Shown here: positions 36,731-45,585 of the stretch, piece after piece
Numbering within the stretch: the first letter of the stretch is position 1
How the letters are laid out: each line of letters begins with the position of its first letter
NCBI GenBank assembly: GCA_022360095.1
Contig: JAKSDK010000425.1
Location: forward strand, 1-64,000
Length of the DNA stretch: 64,000 bases
Direction: 5' to 3'
Source of the DNA: Phycisphaerales bacterium
GTDB taxonomy: Bacteria > Planctomycetota > Phycisphaerae > UBA1845 > UTPLA1
The notes under the pieces: model-generated
Databases searched by the model: none
What the model was told of the DNA's origin: nothing
Seen by the model: the letters and a program-made list of their open reading frames with translations, nothing else
Position numbers and translations under genes: made by a program

Positions 36731-37648
36731 TTGAGCAGAGCGCTTCTTATCCATTCCGGCGCAGTCGGCGATTTCATCCTCTCCTTACGGGTCGTGGAAG
36801 CAATCCGGCAAATCGATGCGTCACCCATCTCCATCCTCGGCCGTTCTGGATACGCCCAGCTTGTGGACGCGATTGAGGGCGTGGACACGATCCTCGACCT
36901 GGACGGCAAAGGCTTTCACACCCTCTTCTCAACCGATTGCGACCTACCCGTCGAAATCGTCGAAGCATTACGGCCTTTTGATTTGGCCGTCAACATGCTG
37001 GGACACTCCGGTGGCGCAATGGACGAACAACTTCAGCGTGCCGGTGTTGCCCGCGTCATCAACATCGATCCGCGATTACGGATCGGCTGGTCAGGACATA
37101 TCACGGACCAGTGGATGACCGATCTGCACGCCCGGGGACTTGTCACCGTCCCCGGTTCGCCGACGCTTCTTGTTGAGGACCGTCGTCGGGCCGATGGGCG
37201 CGCGGCACTCGAACGACAGACCGGCGGTCATGGTCACCATCTGACGATCCTTCATCCCGGCAGCGGTTCAGACGCAAAATGCTGGCCCTTGGAGCAATTC
37301 ATTCGACTTGCACGGTTGCTTCATGAAGAAGACCGGAAAACAGTCTTTCTGCTGGGGCCCGTCGAAATCGAAAAACTGAGTGCGACTGACATGGACAAAC
37401 TTCGTGAAACCGCGCCGGTCGTGCAACAACTGGAAATTGGTCCTGCCGCGGCGTTGTTGTCTGCCGCCGACCTTTTTGTGGGCAACGATAGCGGCATGTC
37501 TCATTTGGCCGCCGCCGTTGGAACGCGGTGCGTCGCCATCTTCGGCCCCACCGACCCGAAACATTGGCGTCCCTTGGGAGAACACGTCCGGATCGCCTAT
37601 TCGCCTCCGAACTGGCCGGATATAGGCGATGTTCTTGGTCTCGTGTAA
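36731..37648 (+). CDS. Glycosyltransferase family 9 (heptosyltransferase-like)
   Basis: A 305-residue GT-B enzyme. LLIHSGAVGDFILSLRVVEAIR opens the N-terminal Rossmann half. LHPGSGSDAKCWPLEQFIRLA and LFVGNDSGMSHLAAAVGTRCVAIFGPTDPKHWRPLG are the nucleotide-heptose-binding parts of the C-terminal half, the signature of GT9 (WaaC/WaaF/OpsX-like) enzymes. It probably adds a sugar to a lipid A core or another glycan. The TTG start at 36731 fits the domain edge; an upstream extension into the previous gene is rejected. Confidence 0.85.
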   Translation: MSRALLIHSGAVGDFILSLRVVEAIRQIDASPISILGRSGYAQLVDAIEGVDTILDLDGKGFHTLFSTDCDLPVEIVEALRPFDLAVNMLGHSGGAMDEQLQRAGVARVINIDPRLRIGWSGHITDQWMTDLHARGLVTVPGSPTLLVEDRRRADGRAALERQTGGHGHHLTILHPGSGSDAKCWPLEQFIRLARLLHEEDRKTVFLLGPVEIEKLSATDMDKLRETAPVVQQLEIGPAAALLSAADLFVGNDSGMSHLAAAVGTRCVAIFGPTDPKHWRPLGEHVRIAYSPPNWPDIGDVLGLV

Positions 37649-37679
37649 AGTGATTCATTCCTCAGACGAGGCTCTTGAT

Positions 37680-38606
37680 ATGGTTCCGATCGAAATCAAG
37701 CTCGCGCTCCCCCGAGAGCTTCGGCAGGTTCTGCGATGCTGTCTGGCAGGTCCCGATCGTAACGCCGTTGAGCTGGAGCGGCGCGTCGGCGCATTTCTGG
37801 AATACGCCCAGGCGATGTCGTTCGATTTGAGCCGCCAATGGTGGTGCCGACGCGAAAACCGAGCCGTCTCGGCATGCCTCTGCATCGAGTCGCCGGGACG
37901 AACTGCCATGCTTTTGCTGCCGGAGGGCGTTGATGAAGAGGCTCAACGCCGTCTGATCGAGTATGTGGCGGAGCAAGAATCGGTCCGAGACATTCGGCTG
38001 CTACAGGCATTGATCGACGTTCGGGACGCCCCCAATCGTTGCGCTCTTCAGCGTGCAGACTTCCTGGAAATCGCGGTCTTGAATTATCTGGAACTGAATA
38101 CGACAAACCCGCCGAACCTCACCGTGTCATCTCGGCCCGGGACGCTGGGACAAAACGCTTTGACGGTGGTTCATTACGAAACGGACTTGCATTCAGAATT
38201 CGCCGAAATCATCAAGGCGACGTATGAGGACAGTCTCGACTGCCCGCGCCTCAGCGAGCTTCGGGACATTGAGGACGTCGTCGAGAGCCACAAAGGGGCC
38301 GGCCGATTCAAACCACATCGGTGGCTGCTTCTGAGATACGAGGGCAGGCCCGCCGCTTGTATTCTGCTGACAGAAAACCCGATTCGGCCGGTGTTGGAGT
38401 TGGTGTACATGGGGGTCCATCCACACTTTCGCCGACGGTCTTTAGGGCGCTATGTTTTAGGCTGCGGTATTAATCTGGCGTGCAGGGAGCGATTTCAAGC
38501 GGTCACGCTCGCCGTGGACTCGAAGAATCGCCCCGCTTGCCGGCTGTACGAGCGCGTCGGATTCCGTCAAACGCACCGTCGTCGGGCCCTGATCCGCCGT
38601 CTTTGA
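37680..38606 (+). CDS. GNAT-family N-acetyltransferase
   Basis: A 308-residue protein starting at ATG 37680 (GAGG upstream). The N-terminal ~150 residues are a degenerate GNAT-like half. The C-terminal half (~170-305) carries the acetyl-CoA-binding pattern VYMGVHPHFRRRSLGRYVLGCGI (R/Q-x-x-G-x-G/A) and LAVDSKNRPACRLYERVGFRQ, the usual last strand. It may be a tandem-GNAT protein with one active half. Substrate not known. It lies just before the dnaA promoter region. Confidence 0.75.
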   Translation: MVPIEIKLALPRELRQVLRCCLAGPDRNAVELERRVGAFLEYAQAMSFDLSRQWWCRRENRAVSACLCIESPGRTAMLLLPEGVDEEAQRRLIEYVAEQESVRDIRLLQALIDVRDAPNRCALQRADFLEIAVLNYLELNTTNPPNLTVSSRPGTLGQNALTVVHYETDLHSEFAEIIKATYEDSLDCPRLSELRDIEDVVESHKGAGRFKPHRWLLLRYEGRPAACILLTENPIRPVLELVYMGVHPHFRRRSLGRYVLGCGINLACRERFQAVTLAVDSKNRPACRLYERVGFRQTHRRRALIRRL

Positions 38607-38975
38607 GCTTACTTCCAACAAAACATAGGGATAGGTCTGTTATGGCCCAAGTTTTCCACGTCTTGTCAAATTCCTGTGGGAAACAAGTGGAAGAAAAAAA
38701 AAGTTTCAGCGCTAAGTTTTTGATCCGCATACATTCGGCTCGTGAGTAAAGGTTTCGTGAGAAAATTATGTTTGACGCGTTAAGCACCACTAAGTAAACT
38801 CCCCACTCGGCAAGCATAAAAGAGCGGCTAATCAGGCCGATTAAAATAGAGAAAACAGGGCCACGAAGCAAAAAACAATCACGAGTCGCCCACCTGTCTT
38901 GCCTCGTTTTTTGTGGACAGAAATTAACTCATTACAAGCCGCCCCCGTTTTTGCGGAGCGCTGAAGGAGCGCGCT
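38607..38975. other. dnaA upstream region with DnaA-box-like sites (possible oriC or autoregulation)
   Basis: Several sequences near the DnaA consensus TTWTNCACA appear: TTTTCCACG at about 38652-38660, TTTCCCACA on the minus strand at about 38674-38682, a partial TTCCACTT near 38686-38693, and CTGTCCACA on the minus strand near 38911-38919. Long A-runs and AT-rich stretches (38690-38705, 38860-38880) are interspersed. These are imperfect boxes and I cannot score them formally. They could mark the replication origin or only DnaA self-control. Confidence 0.4.
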
Positions 38976-40436
38976 GTGCCCACCCAAATTGAAGGAATCG
39001 AAGATCGCATCAGAGCACGAATCGCCGAACTCGTTGGCCCTCAACGCTACAAAGTTTGGTTCAAAAACTCCACTCAATTCGCATATAGCGACGGCTTTCT
39101 AAAAGTCGGCGTGCCCAACCTGTTCATCGGCGGATGGATCGAAGATCATTTCGCCGACGTGATTGCTCAAGCAGCCTCCGATGTCCTCCAACAGGACCAG
39201 CCATTCTCGATCAAGTACGCGATTGATCCGGTGCTGTTCCGGAACATGCGCAAGAGTCAGTTGAATTCCCAGGCCGCCTTCATTGAAAAAAACGCTGAAC
39301 GGGCAATCCGCGAGGTCCGTGGACGAAACGGAAAAAACGGCAGCGCCGCACCGAAACGCAAACTGCGCGGACGGCTTGACGACTTTGTCGTCGGGGCCGC
39401 AAATCGCCTGGCCTATTCCGTTGCACAAAGTGTCGTGGAAAACGTCGATGCCGAGCCTTCTCCGGTCTTTTTCCACAGCGCCTGCGGGCTGGGCAAAACC
39501 CATCTCTTGCATGGAATCGCCAACGCGCTGTCCGTTCAGAAACCGAAGACCCGTTGGATTTACGTCTCCGGCGAAGAGTTTACCAACCAATTTCTGTATG
39601 CCCTTCGTGAGCGCAGGCTCGATGGATTTCGCCACCGCTACCGGGACGTTGACGTGCTCTTGCTGGACGACATGCAATTCATCGCAAACAAGAAAGCGAC
39701 CCAGGAAGAATTCCTGCACACGTTCAACACGGTCAACGGCAACGGCAAACACGTGATTCTCGCATCCGACGCCCACCCCAAGATGATCGGCGACCTCTCG
39801 GAATCCCTGGTGAATCGCCTCGTGGCCGGCATGATCGTCCGGATCGAACGCCCGGACAAGGAGATTCGTTGTGAAATCCTCAGACGGCAGGCGGCCAAAA
39901 CACAACACAAAGTTCCCGAGCCTGTCATTGATTACATCGCGGACAAGATCCACGCCAATGTTCGCGAGTTGGAAGGTTGCCTCCTGAAACTCCTGGCCTA
40001 CGCGTCTTTGACCAAGGCTGAAATCACGCTCGACCTCGCACGTCAGGCCCTGGAGGATCACCTGACTCAGACCGGGAAGATCCTGACCGTCAGTGACATC
40101 GAACAAAGCGTGGCGACGTTTTTCGGCCTCACGCCGGCCGATCTGCACACGTCGCGAAAGTCACGAACAATCGCCCTGGCCCGCAATATCGCCATGTATC
40201 TGGCCCGAAAGCACACGGATCTGAGTTTCCCTGAAATTGCCCGGCTCATGGGCAACAAGAATCATACTACGGTGTTGCTGGCTTGCCGCCGAATCGGCAA
40301 GTATCTCGAAGAAGACGCCGAAGTGACGTGGCAGAATATCGCCGGACCGCAAAGCCGAAAGATCCAATCCCTGATTGAAAGCCAGGAAGAGCAACTGCGA
40401 GTCGGCGCGACGGCAGCGAGTAGCGCCACCACCTAA
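38976..40436 (+). CDS. dnaA: Chromosomal replication initiator DnaA
   Basis: A 486-residue DnaA. Domain I covers ~1-90, a variable linker ~95-130, the AAA+ domain III ~133-340 and the DNA-binding domain IV ~370-470. Walker A is SACGLGKTHLLHG (~168-180), Walker B VLLLDDMQF (~227-235), sensor II lies in NVRELEG, and the helix-turn-helix carries the box-reading signature PEIARLMGNKNHTTVLLACRRI. The GTG start at 38976 has AAGGAG 6 nt upstream. No dnaN follows; dnaA is isolated here, which is common in planctomycetes. It is a normal complete copy. Confidence 0.97.
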   Translation: MPTQIEGIEDRIRARIAELVGPQRYKVWFKNSTQFAYSDGFLKVGVPNLFIGGWIEDHFADVIAQAASDVLQQDQPFSIKYAIDPVLFRNMRKSQLNSQAAFIEKNAERAIREVRGRNGKNGSAAPKRKLRGRLDDFVVGAANRLAYSVAQSVVENVDAEPSPVFFHSACGLGKTHLLHGIANALSVQKPKTRWIYVSGEEFTNQFLYALRERRLDGFRHRYRDVDVLLLDDMQFIANKKATQEEFLHTFNTVNGNGKHVILASDAHPKMIGDLSESLVNRLVAGMIVRIERPDKEIRCEILRRQAAKTQHKVPEPVIDYIADKIHANVRELEGCLLKLLAYASLTKAEITLDLARQALEDHLTQTGKILTVSDIEQSVATFFGLTPADLHTSRKSRTIALARNIAMYLARKHTDLSFPEIARLMGNKNHTTVLLACRRIGKYLEEDAEVTWQNIAGPQSRKIQSLIESQEEQLRVGATAASSATT

Positions 40437-40495
40437 TCACTGATCTGTAAACCAAACGGCTAGCCGCGGGCGGACAGCGCCGGCCGCGACGCGGC

Positions 40496-41869
40496 CTAAC
40501 GCCCGACCTGGAATTGCCAGAGGTTTTTCACACTCTTGGACTTTTCAAGGGACCACATGTCCCGAAGCAGTTTGTTTTGAAGCTTCGTCGGAATCACGCC
40601 TTCGGCAAGACGGCGGAACTTCTCCTCGACTTCTTCGTCGGTCATCGGATTCCCGGCATGCCCCCGAGGATACTTGACGGTCTTCTCATAGACTCTACCG
40701 TCCTTCATCCGGAGCTTCAGTCGATTCGGGATGCCTTTCGGATACCCACGGTTGAGGTCATCGGCCTCGACGATGCTTGTACGGTCCAGGATGTTCAGGT
40801 ACTTCTTGTTCCGGAACCGTCGCGGCTCGAACGTGGCTCTTGTCACGTCACCGTCAATGAACGCCGCGATGGTCATGTAGCCCATGCTATGATCGGCCGT
40901 CTCACGGCTGGTCGGGCGCCACTTCTCCTTCTCGCTGCCGATGATCGAAACGGCGGCTTCGAACGACTCCATTCTTAGCCGATCGATGTCCTTCCAGGTA
41001 TAACCGTCCTTCATGAATTCCTTGCGAATCCGCAGCGCGGCATCAATCGAGCTCTGGGCATGATATTCGGCCGGCCAGAACTTGATGTACGTCTTGTTAA
41101 TCATGTACCCCAAGCGTTTCGAACCAAGCTTTACTTGAAATCGTCGACCGGTCAGTTGCTTGAAAACACCCTTCGGCCCTTCGAAAATCTCGTGCGGACC
41201 GGTGAAACCTTGTCGAGCAAGGTTCGTGGCGAAAACGGCATTGCGACAGGCATTACTGAACGCGCAGGCCTTCCACATCGAAATCTGTCCGGTCCGCGTC
41301 TGGCGCGTGGCGATGTTACAAACCCCGGCGAGCCCTTGAGCATGAACCATTTGCTCCGCCGTGAGGCTCCAGAGCTTTGCCGCGCCGAGCGTCGCACTGA
41401 AAGCGCCATAGGTCACGTGGTCCCAACCGTTGGCACGGAGGGATGCTGCATCGCAAAGCGCACATTGAATCTCGTACGCGATGGCCGTGGCAAGAATCAG
41501 GTCCTTGCCCGACCGGTTGGCCGCCTGGGCGACCGCGAGGGTGGCGGCGATGTTATCTGAAGGGTGCGCCGGCTCTTTGGACAAATAGGTATCGTTGTAA
41601 TCCAGATAACGGATATGCGCGCCATTGGCGAAGGCAGCCATGTCCGGCGTGGTTCGATGCTTCGTTCCCAGCACGACGGCGCCGCCTTTCGCCAAGGGCA
41701 AGGCCATCGCAGTCTGGCGGGCAATCGTCGCGGGTTTCGACTTGTAGGCGCCCAAGGAGGTCGCCAAAGAGTCGATGAAACGCCGCTTGGTTTCATGGAT
41801 CGCGTCCGCTGTCAAATCCGTGTATCTAAGCTTACTTGTCCAGTTTGCAAGTTTCTCGGCCAACAACAT
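40496..41869 (-). CDS. MmgE/PrpD-family protein
   Basis: A 457-residue protein of the 2-methylcitrate dehydratase (PrpD/MmgE) and cis-aconitate decarboxylase superfamily. Seen: the helical N-terminus with DSLATSLGAYKSKPA, HIRYLDYNDTYLSKEPAHPSDNIAATLA (the HPSDN motif is typical), WDHVTYGAFSATLGAAKLW and GPKGVFKQL. Some members dehydrate 2-methylcitrate in propionate catabolism, but no methylcitrate synthase lies nearby, so the substrate stays open. Start ATG 41869 has CGGAG upstream. It is convergent with dnaA. Confidence 0.85.
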   Translation of the reverse strand: MLLAEKLANWTSKLRYTDLTADAIHETKRRFIDSLATSLGAYKSKPATIARQTAMALPLAKGGAVVLGTKHRTTPDMAAFANGAHIRYLDYNDTYLSKEPAHPSDNIAATLAVAQAANRSGKDLILATAIAYEIQCALCDAASLRANGWDHVTYGAFSATLGAAKLWSLTAEQMVHAQGLAGVCNIATRQTRTGQISMWKACAFSNACRNAVFATNLARQGFTGPHEIFEGPKGVFKQLTGRRFQVKLGSKRLGYMINKTYIKFWPAEYHAQSSIDAALRIRKEFMKDGYTWKDIDRLRMESFEAAVSIIGSEKEKWRPTSRETADHSMGYMTIAAFIDGDVTRATFEPRRFRNKKYLNILDRTSIVEADDLNRGYPKGIPNRLKLRMKDGRVYEKTVKYPRGHAGNPMTDEEVEEKFRRLAEGVIPTKLQNKLLRDMWSLEKSKSVKNLWQFQVGR

Positions 41870-41993
41870 GAAAGCACTCCGTTTGTAGTATTCGTTACGT
41901 CAAGGGGCGGCGATTATAGCGACCTCTTCGTCCGCTTGAAATAACGACCGGCGGAACAGTAGACCGTCAGTTGTCACGGAGCGGTCCAGAGAT

Positions 41994-42890
41994 ATGATGC
42001 ATACCATGGCAACTGCCAGAAAAGGTCCAATCGAGCAGCCGCCCCAAGTTCGAATCGGGGACTTGACCGTCACGATCCTGGACGGCGGCCACCTGTCATT
42101 AGACGGCGGCGCGATGTTCGGCATCATTCCCAAGCCTCTTTGGTCAAAACTCGTGGAGGTCGATGATGCGAACCGCGTCCCTTTGGCCATGACCTGTTTC
42201 CTGGTCGAGAGCGGGGGAAAGCGCGTGCTCGTCGAGTCCGGGGCAGGCGGACGTTCCAAATACGACCCGAAGGAACAAGACATCTTCAAGTTCGCCGATC
42301 ACTCCATCGTGGACTCCCTGGAAGCCGCGGGCATCGAACGTGAGTCGATCGATTATCTCATTCTGACGCATCTCCATTTCGACCATTCCGGCGGCGGCAC
42401 GTCGGCCGATGGGCGTGGCGGGTTTCAGGTGACGTTTCCCAATGCCCGCTACATTGTGGCAAAAGGCGAGTGGGAAGACGCGGTGAAGGGATATGCCGTC
42501 ATGACCGGCACCTATCGAGAGGAGAACCTCGCCCCGCTTGAACACGCCGGGGTCCTGTCCCTGGTGGACGGCAAAGCCGAAATCGTGCCGGGCATCCACG
42601 TCAAACCGTTGCCAGGTCACACGCGACATCAACAGGGGGTCTTTTTCGAAAACAGCGGCGATCGCGTCGTGCTCCCGGCCGACCTCATGCCGACCTCAGC
42701 CCATGCCGGATTGCGCTACAACATGGCCTACGATCTACTCCCCTACGAGAACATGCGAAACAAAGAAGGGCTGCTGCGCGATGCCACGAAGACCGGATGG
42801 AAACTGTTCTTGGGTCAGGACCCGCGCTGCGTGCATTGGGAGGTCGCAATCAACGAGCGCGGCCGCTACTCGCTTTCACCCCTGGACTGA
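41994..42890 (+). CDS. Metallo-beta-lactamase-fold hydrolase
   Basis: A 298-residue MBL-fold enzyme. The metal motif LILTHLHFDHSGG supplies HxHxDH, followed by a likely His in PLPGHTRHQQG, Asp in VLPADLMP and a late His in CVHWEV. The domain layout resembles N-acyl homoserine lactonases and related metallohydrolases, but the exact activity is not inferred. Alternative starts (ATG 41997, ATG 42006) cannot be separated. It is divergent from the PrpD-like gene and 200 nt upstream of the acyl-CoA cluster, on the same strand. Confidence 0.8.
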   Translation: MMHTMATARKGPIEQPPQVRIGDLTVTILDGGHLSLDGGAMFGIIPKPLWSKLVEVDDANRVPLAMTCFLVESGGKRVLVESGAGGRSKYDPKEQDIFKFADHSIVDSLEAAGIERESIDYLILTHLHFDHSGGGTSADGRGGFQVTFPNARYIVAKGEWEDAVKGYAVMTGTYREENLAPLEHAGVLSLVDGKAEIVPGIHVKPLPGHTRHQQGVFFENSGDRVVLPADLMPTSAHAGLRYNMAYDLLPYENMRNKEGLLRDATKTGWKLFLGQDPRCVHWEVAINERGRYSLSPLD

Positions 42891-43090
42891 CGGCATTCGA
42901 CGGGGAGGGCTCACCCTTGCCGTCACTCCTCAGATAACTTCTTATAATCTCAACCGTTACGGCCATTGAATCCACGGCGTATCAAGGGGCGAATTTGACG
43001 GAGCAAATGGTCGATTTATACTAGTGAGGTTTCATACGATTGGGGCGCCGGCGACTCTGCCAACTTCACCCCAATACTCCAAATAGTTGC

Positions 43091-44266
43091 ATGATGATGA
43101 GCACGAACGAAACAATGACATTCAACTTGCCCGACGAACTAACCGGATTTCGCGACGTTACTCGATCATTTGCGGCCGAGAAGATCGCTCCCTACGCTCG
43201 CGAATGGGACGAAAAGAAATGGATTCCCGACGAGGTCATCGCGGAGATGGGCCGGACGGGCCTTCTCGGTGTGACCATGCCGGAGGAGTATGGCGGCGCG
43301 GGACAGGGCCTGCTCGGAATGACCGTGGTCGTGGAGGAAATTGCGCGTTGGTGTGGAGCAACGGCCCTCATGATTGCCGCTCATAGTGGTCTGTGTTCGA
43401 CACACATCCGGCTTGCAGGCAACGACGCCCAAAAGAAAGAATGGCTGCCGAAACTGGCCAACGGCGAGGTCATCGGCGCCTGGTGTCTGAGCGAGCCGGA
43501 GTGCGGCACGGACGCTGAAGCTTTATCGACGCGAGCCGAGAAGACGTCGTCCGGCTGGGTGCTGAACGGCCGCAAATTCTGGATCACCAACGGCCAACGC
43601 GCGGGCGTCTTCGTGGTCACGGCCAGGACAAAGCCTGAGCGAGGAGCCCGGACAATTTCGGCCTTCATTGTCAAGCGTGACACGCCGGGACTGATCATCG
43701 GCGAGCGCGAGGACAAGATGGGCATGCGGGCAAGTGATACGACACCGGTCAATCTGGAGAATTGCGAGATTCCGGAGGAAAATTTGTGCGGAGAACTGCA
43801 CGAGGGTTACATCGATGCCCTTCGCGTGTTGGACCGTGGTCGGGTCACGATCGGTTCATTGTCCGTGGGGTTGGCGCGTGGTTGTTTGGAGGAGGCGGTC
43901 AAATACGCGGCGGAACGGCAGTCGTTCGGCGTCCCCCTCCACAGTCATCAGGCGATTCAACTAAAACTCGCAGATATGGACACCCAGGTCGAAGCGGCCC
44001 GACTGCTCGTTCGACAGGCGGCTTGTACACACGACGCGGGCCGTCCGGACAAACAACTCAGTTCCATAGCGAAGCTGTTTGCTTCCGAAATGGCCAGCCG
44101 CGTCGGTTGGGAGTCGATTCAGATTCACGGCGGCGCCGGCTACACCAAAGACGTTTGTGTCGAGCGACTCGTGCGGGACAACAAGCTTTGCGAGATCGGC
44201 GAAGGCTCCAGCGAAGTCCAGCGCATGTTGATCGCACGTGCAGAGTGTAAGCGCCACAGTGCCTAG
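43091..44266 (+). CDS. Acyl-CoA dehydrogenase (first of two)
   Basis: A ~391-residue FAD enzyme that introduces an alpha-beta double bond into an acyl-CoA, passing electrons to ETF. Seen: MPEEYGGAGQG, WCLSEPECGTDAEA, WVLNGRKFWITNG, DKMGMRASDT, RQSFGVPLHSHQAIQLKLADM, IQIHGGAGYTKDVCVERLVRD and GEGSSEVQ, whose Glu corresponds to the catalytic base of short- and branched-chain enzymes. Start is uncertain because three ATG codons follow one another at 43091; the frame reaches 43040. First gene of the cluster. Confidence 0.88.
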   Translation: MMMSTNETMTFNLPDELTGFRDVTRSFAAEKIAPYAREWDEKKWIPDEVIAEMGRTGLLGVTMPEEYGGAGQGLLGMTVVVEEIARWCGATALMIAAHSGLCSTHIRLAGNDAQKKEWLPKLANGEVIGAWCLSEPECGTDAEALSTRAEKTSSGWVLNGRKFWITNGQRAGVFVVTARTKPERGARTISAFIVKRDTPGLIIGEREDKMGMRASDTTPVNLENCEIPEENLCGELHEGYIDALRVLDRGRVTIGSLSVGLARGCLEEAVKYAAERQSFGVPLHSHQAIQLKLADMDTQVEAARLLVRQAACTHDAGRPDKQLSSIAKLFASEMASRVGWESIQIHGGAGYTKDVCVERLVRDNKLCEIGEGSSEVQRMLIARAECKRHSA

Positions 44267-44289
44267 AGGCTAAGTGAGAGTAACGATTC

Positions 44290-45489
44290 ATGGCAGAAAC
44301 GATGACCGACACCGATGAGATGATTCCATTCGGTTACGAACTGGATGAAGACCACCTGATGCTCCGCGACAGTATTCGGGAATTCGCCCGGAATGCGGTT
44401 GCCCCCGGGGCGATGGAACGCGACATAAAAGGTGAATTTCCGGCGGAACTTGTCAAACAGCTCGGCGAAATGGGATACATGGGCATCTGTGTGCCGGAGG
44501 AATACGGCGGCGCCGGGCTTGACGCGCTTGCGTCCGCGATCGTCGTGGAGGAACTCTCGTATGCGGACGCGTCACTCGGCGTGATCAACAGCGTACAAAA
44601 CTCCCTGGTTGTCGATCCAATCATAAAATTCGCGACAGAGGACCAGAGGCGAGAATGGCTGCCCAAGATGGCCAGCGGACAGTGGCTTAACTGTTTCAGT
44701 CTGAGCGAGGCGGGCTCCGGCTCCGATGCCGCGGCGATGGCCTGCCGTGCGGAGCTTCAAGGGAATGAGTGGGTGATCAACGGCACCAAACTATGGGTCA
44801 CCAATGGGGCCGAGGCCGACATTATCTTGCTCTTCGTCCGAACCGAAGACACCGAACGGCGCAATTCCAGTTGTTTTCTCGTGGAGAAAAACACCCCGGG
44901 TCTGACCGTGGGCAAACATGAAGACAAGCTTGGCATCCGCGGCAGCAGCACCGTCGAGCTAATTTTTGACAACTGTAGAATACCGGCGACGAACCTCATC
45001 GGTGAACGAGGCCGGGGTTTGAACATTGCCCTGACCGCCATCGACGGCGGTCGCTTAGGCATCGGCGCCCAGGCGATCGGGATCGCCCAGGCCGCGCTCG
45101 ACCGTTCCGTCGATTATGCCATTGAGAGGAAACAGTTCGGCAAGGCATTGTCGGAATTTCAAGCGATCCAGTGGAAGATCGCCGACATGGCAACGCGGAT
45201 TGCCGCGTCCCGGGCCCTGCTCTACAAAGGTTGCTGGTTGAAGAGCCAGGCAAAACACTCGCTGCATATCCCGGCCATGGCCAAAGTTTTCGCAGCCGAG
45301 ACCGCGACGTTCTGTGCGAATCATGCGATTCAAATCTTCGGTGGCATGGGATACTGCCGCGAAAGTGAAGTGGAGCGATATCTTCGCGATGCCAAAATCA
45401 CTGAAATCTACGAAGGCACGAGCGAGATGCAACGCCTGACGATCGCGAATACGCTCATCAAAGACCCCGACCGGGTCGCCGACGTGTAA
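44290..45489 (+). CDS. Acyl-CoA dehydrogenase (second)
   Basis: A 399-residue paralogue 23 nt downstream of the first, and clearly co-directional. Seen: VPEEYGGAGLDAL, FSLSEAGSGSDAAAM, WVINGTKLWVTNG, DKLGIRGSSTVEL, RKQFGKALSEFQAIQWKIADM, IQIFGGMGYCRESEVERYLRD and EIYEGTSEMQ, with the catalytic Glu retained. This is a typical short-chain/butyryl-CoA-type dehydrogenase. In this cluster one dehydrogenase may use butyryl-CoA and the other isobutyryl-CoA, which is inferred from the mutase and not from residues here. Confidence 0.9.
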   Translation: MAETMTDTDEMIPFGYELDEDHLMLRDSIREFARNAVAPGAMERDIKGEFPAELVKQLGEMGYMGICVPEEYGGAGLDALASAIVVEELSYADASLGVINSVQNSLVVDPIIKFATEDQRREWLPKMASGQWLNCFSLSEAGSGSDAAAMACRAELQGNEWVINGTKLWVTNGAEADIILLFVRTEDTERRNSSCFLVEKNTPGLTVGKHEDKLGIRGSSTVELIFDNCRIPATNLIGERGRGLNIALTAIDGGRLGIGAQAIGIAQAALDRSVDYAIERKQFGKALSEFQAIQWKIADMATRIAASRALLYKGCWLKSQAKHSLHIPAMAKVFAAETATFCANHAIQIFGGMGYCRESEVERYLRDAKITEIYEGTSEMQRLTIANTLIKDPDRVADV

Positions 45490-45585
45490 ACAAAGCGTTA
45501 TCTGTTTTATATTACTATAATCACCCGCTGCGGCGCGGAAACGAGTCAGCGCCGTTCGATCATTGGCTGTGCGGAGAACGAGACG

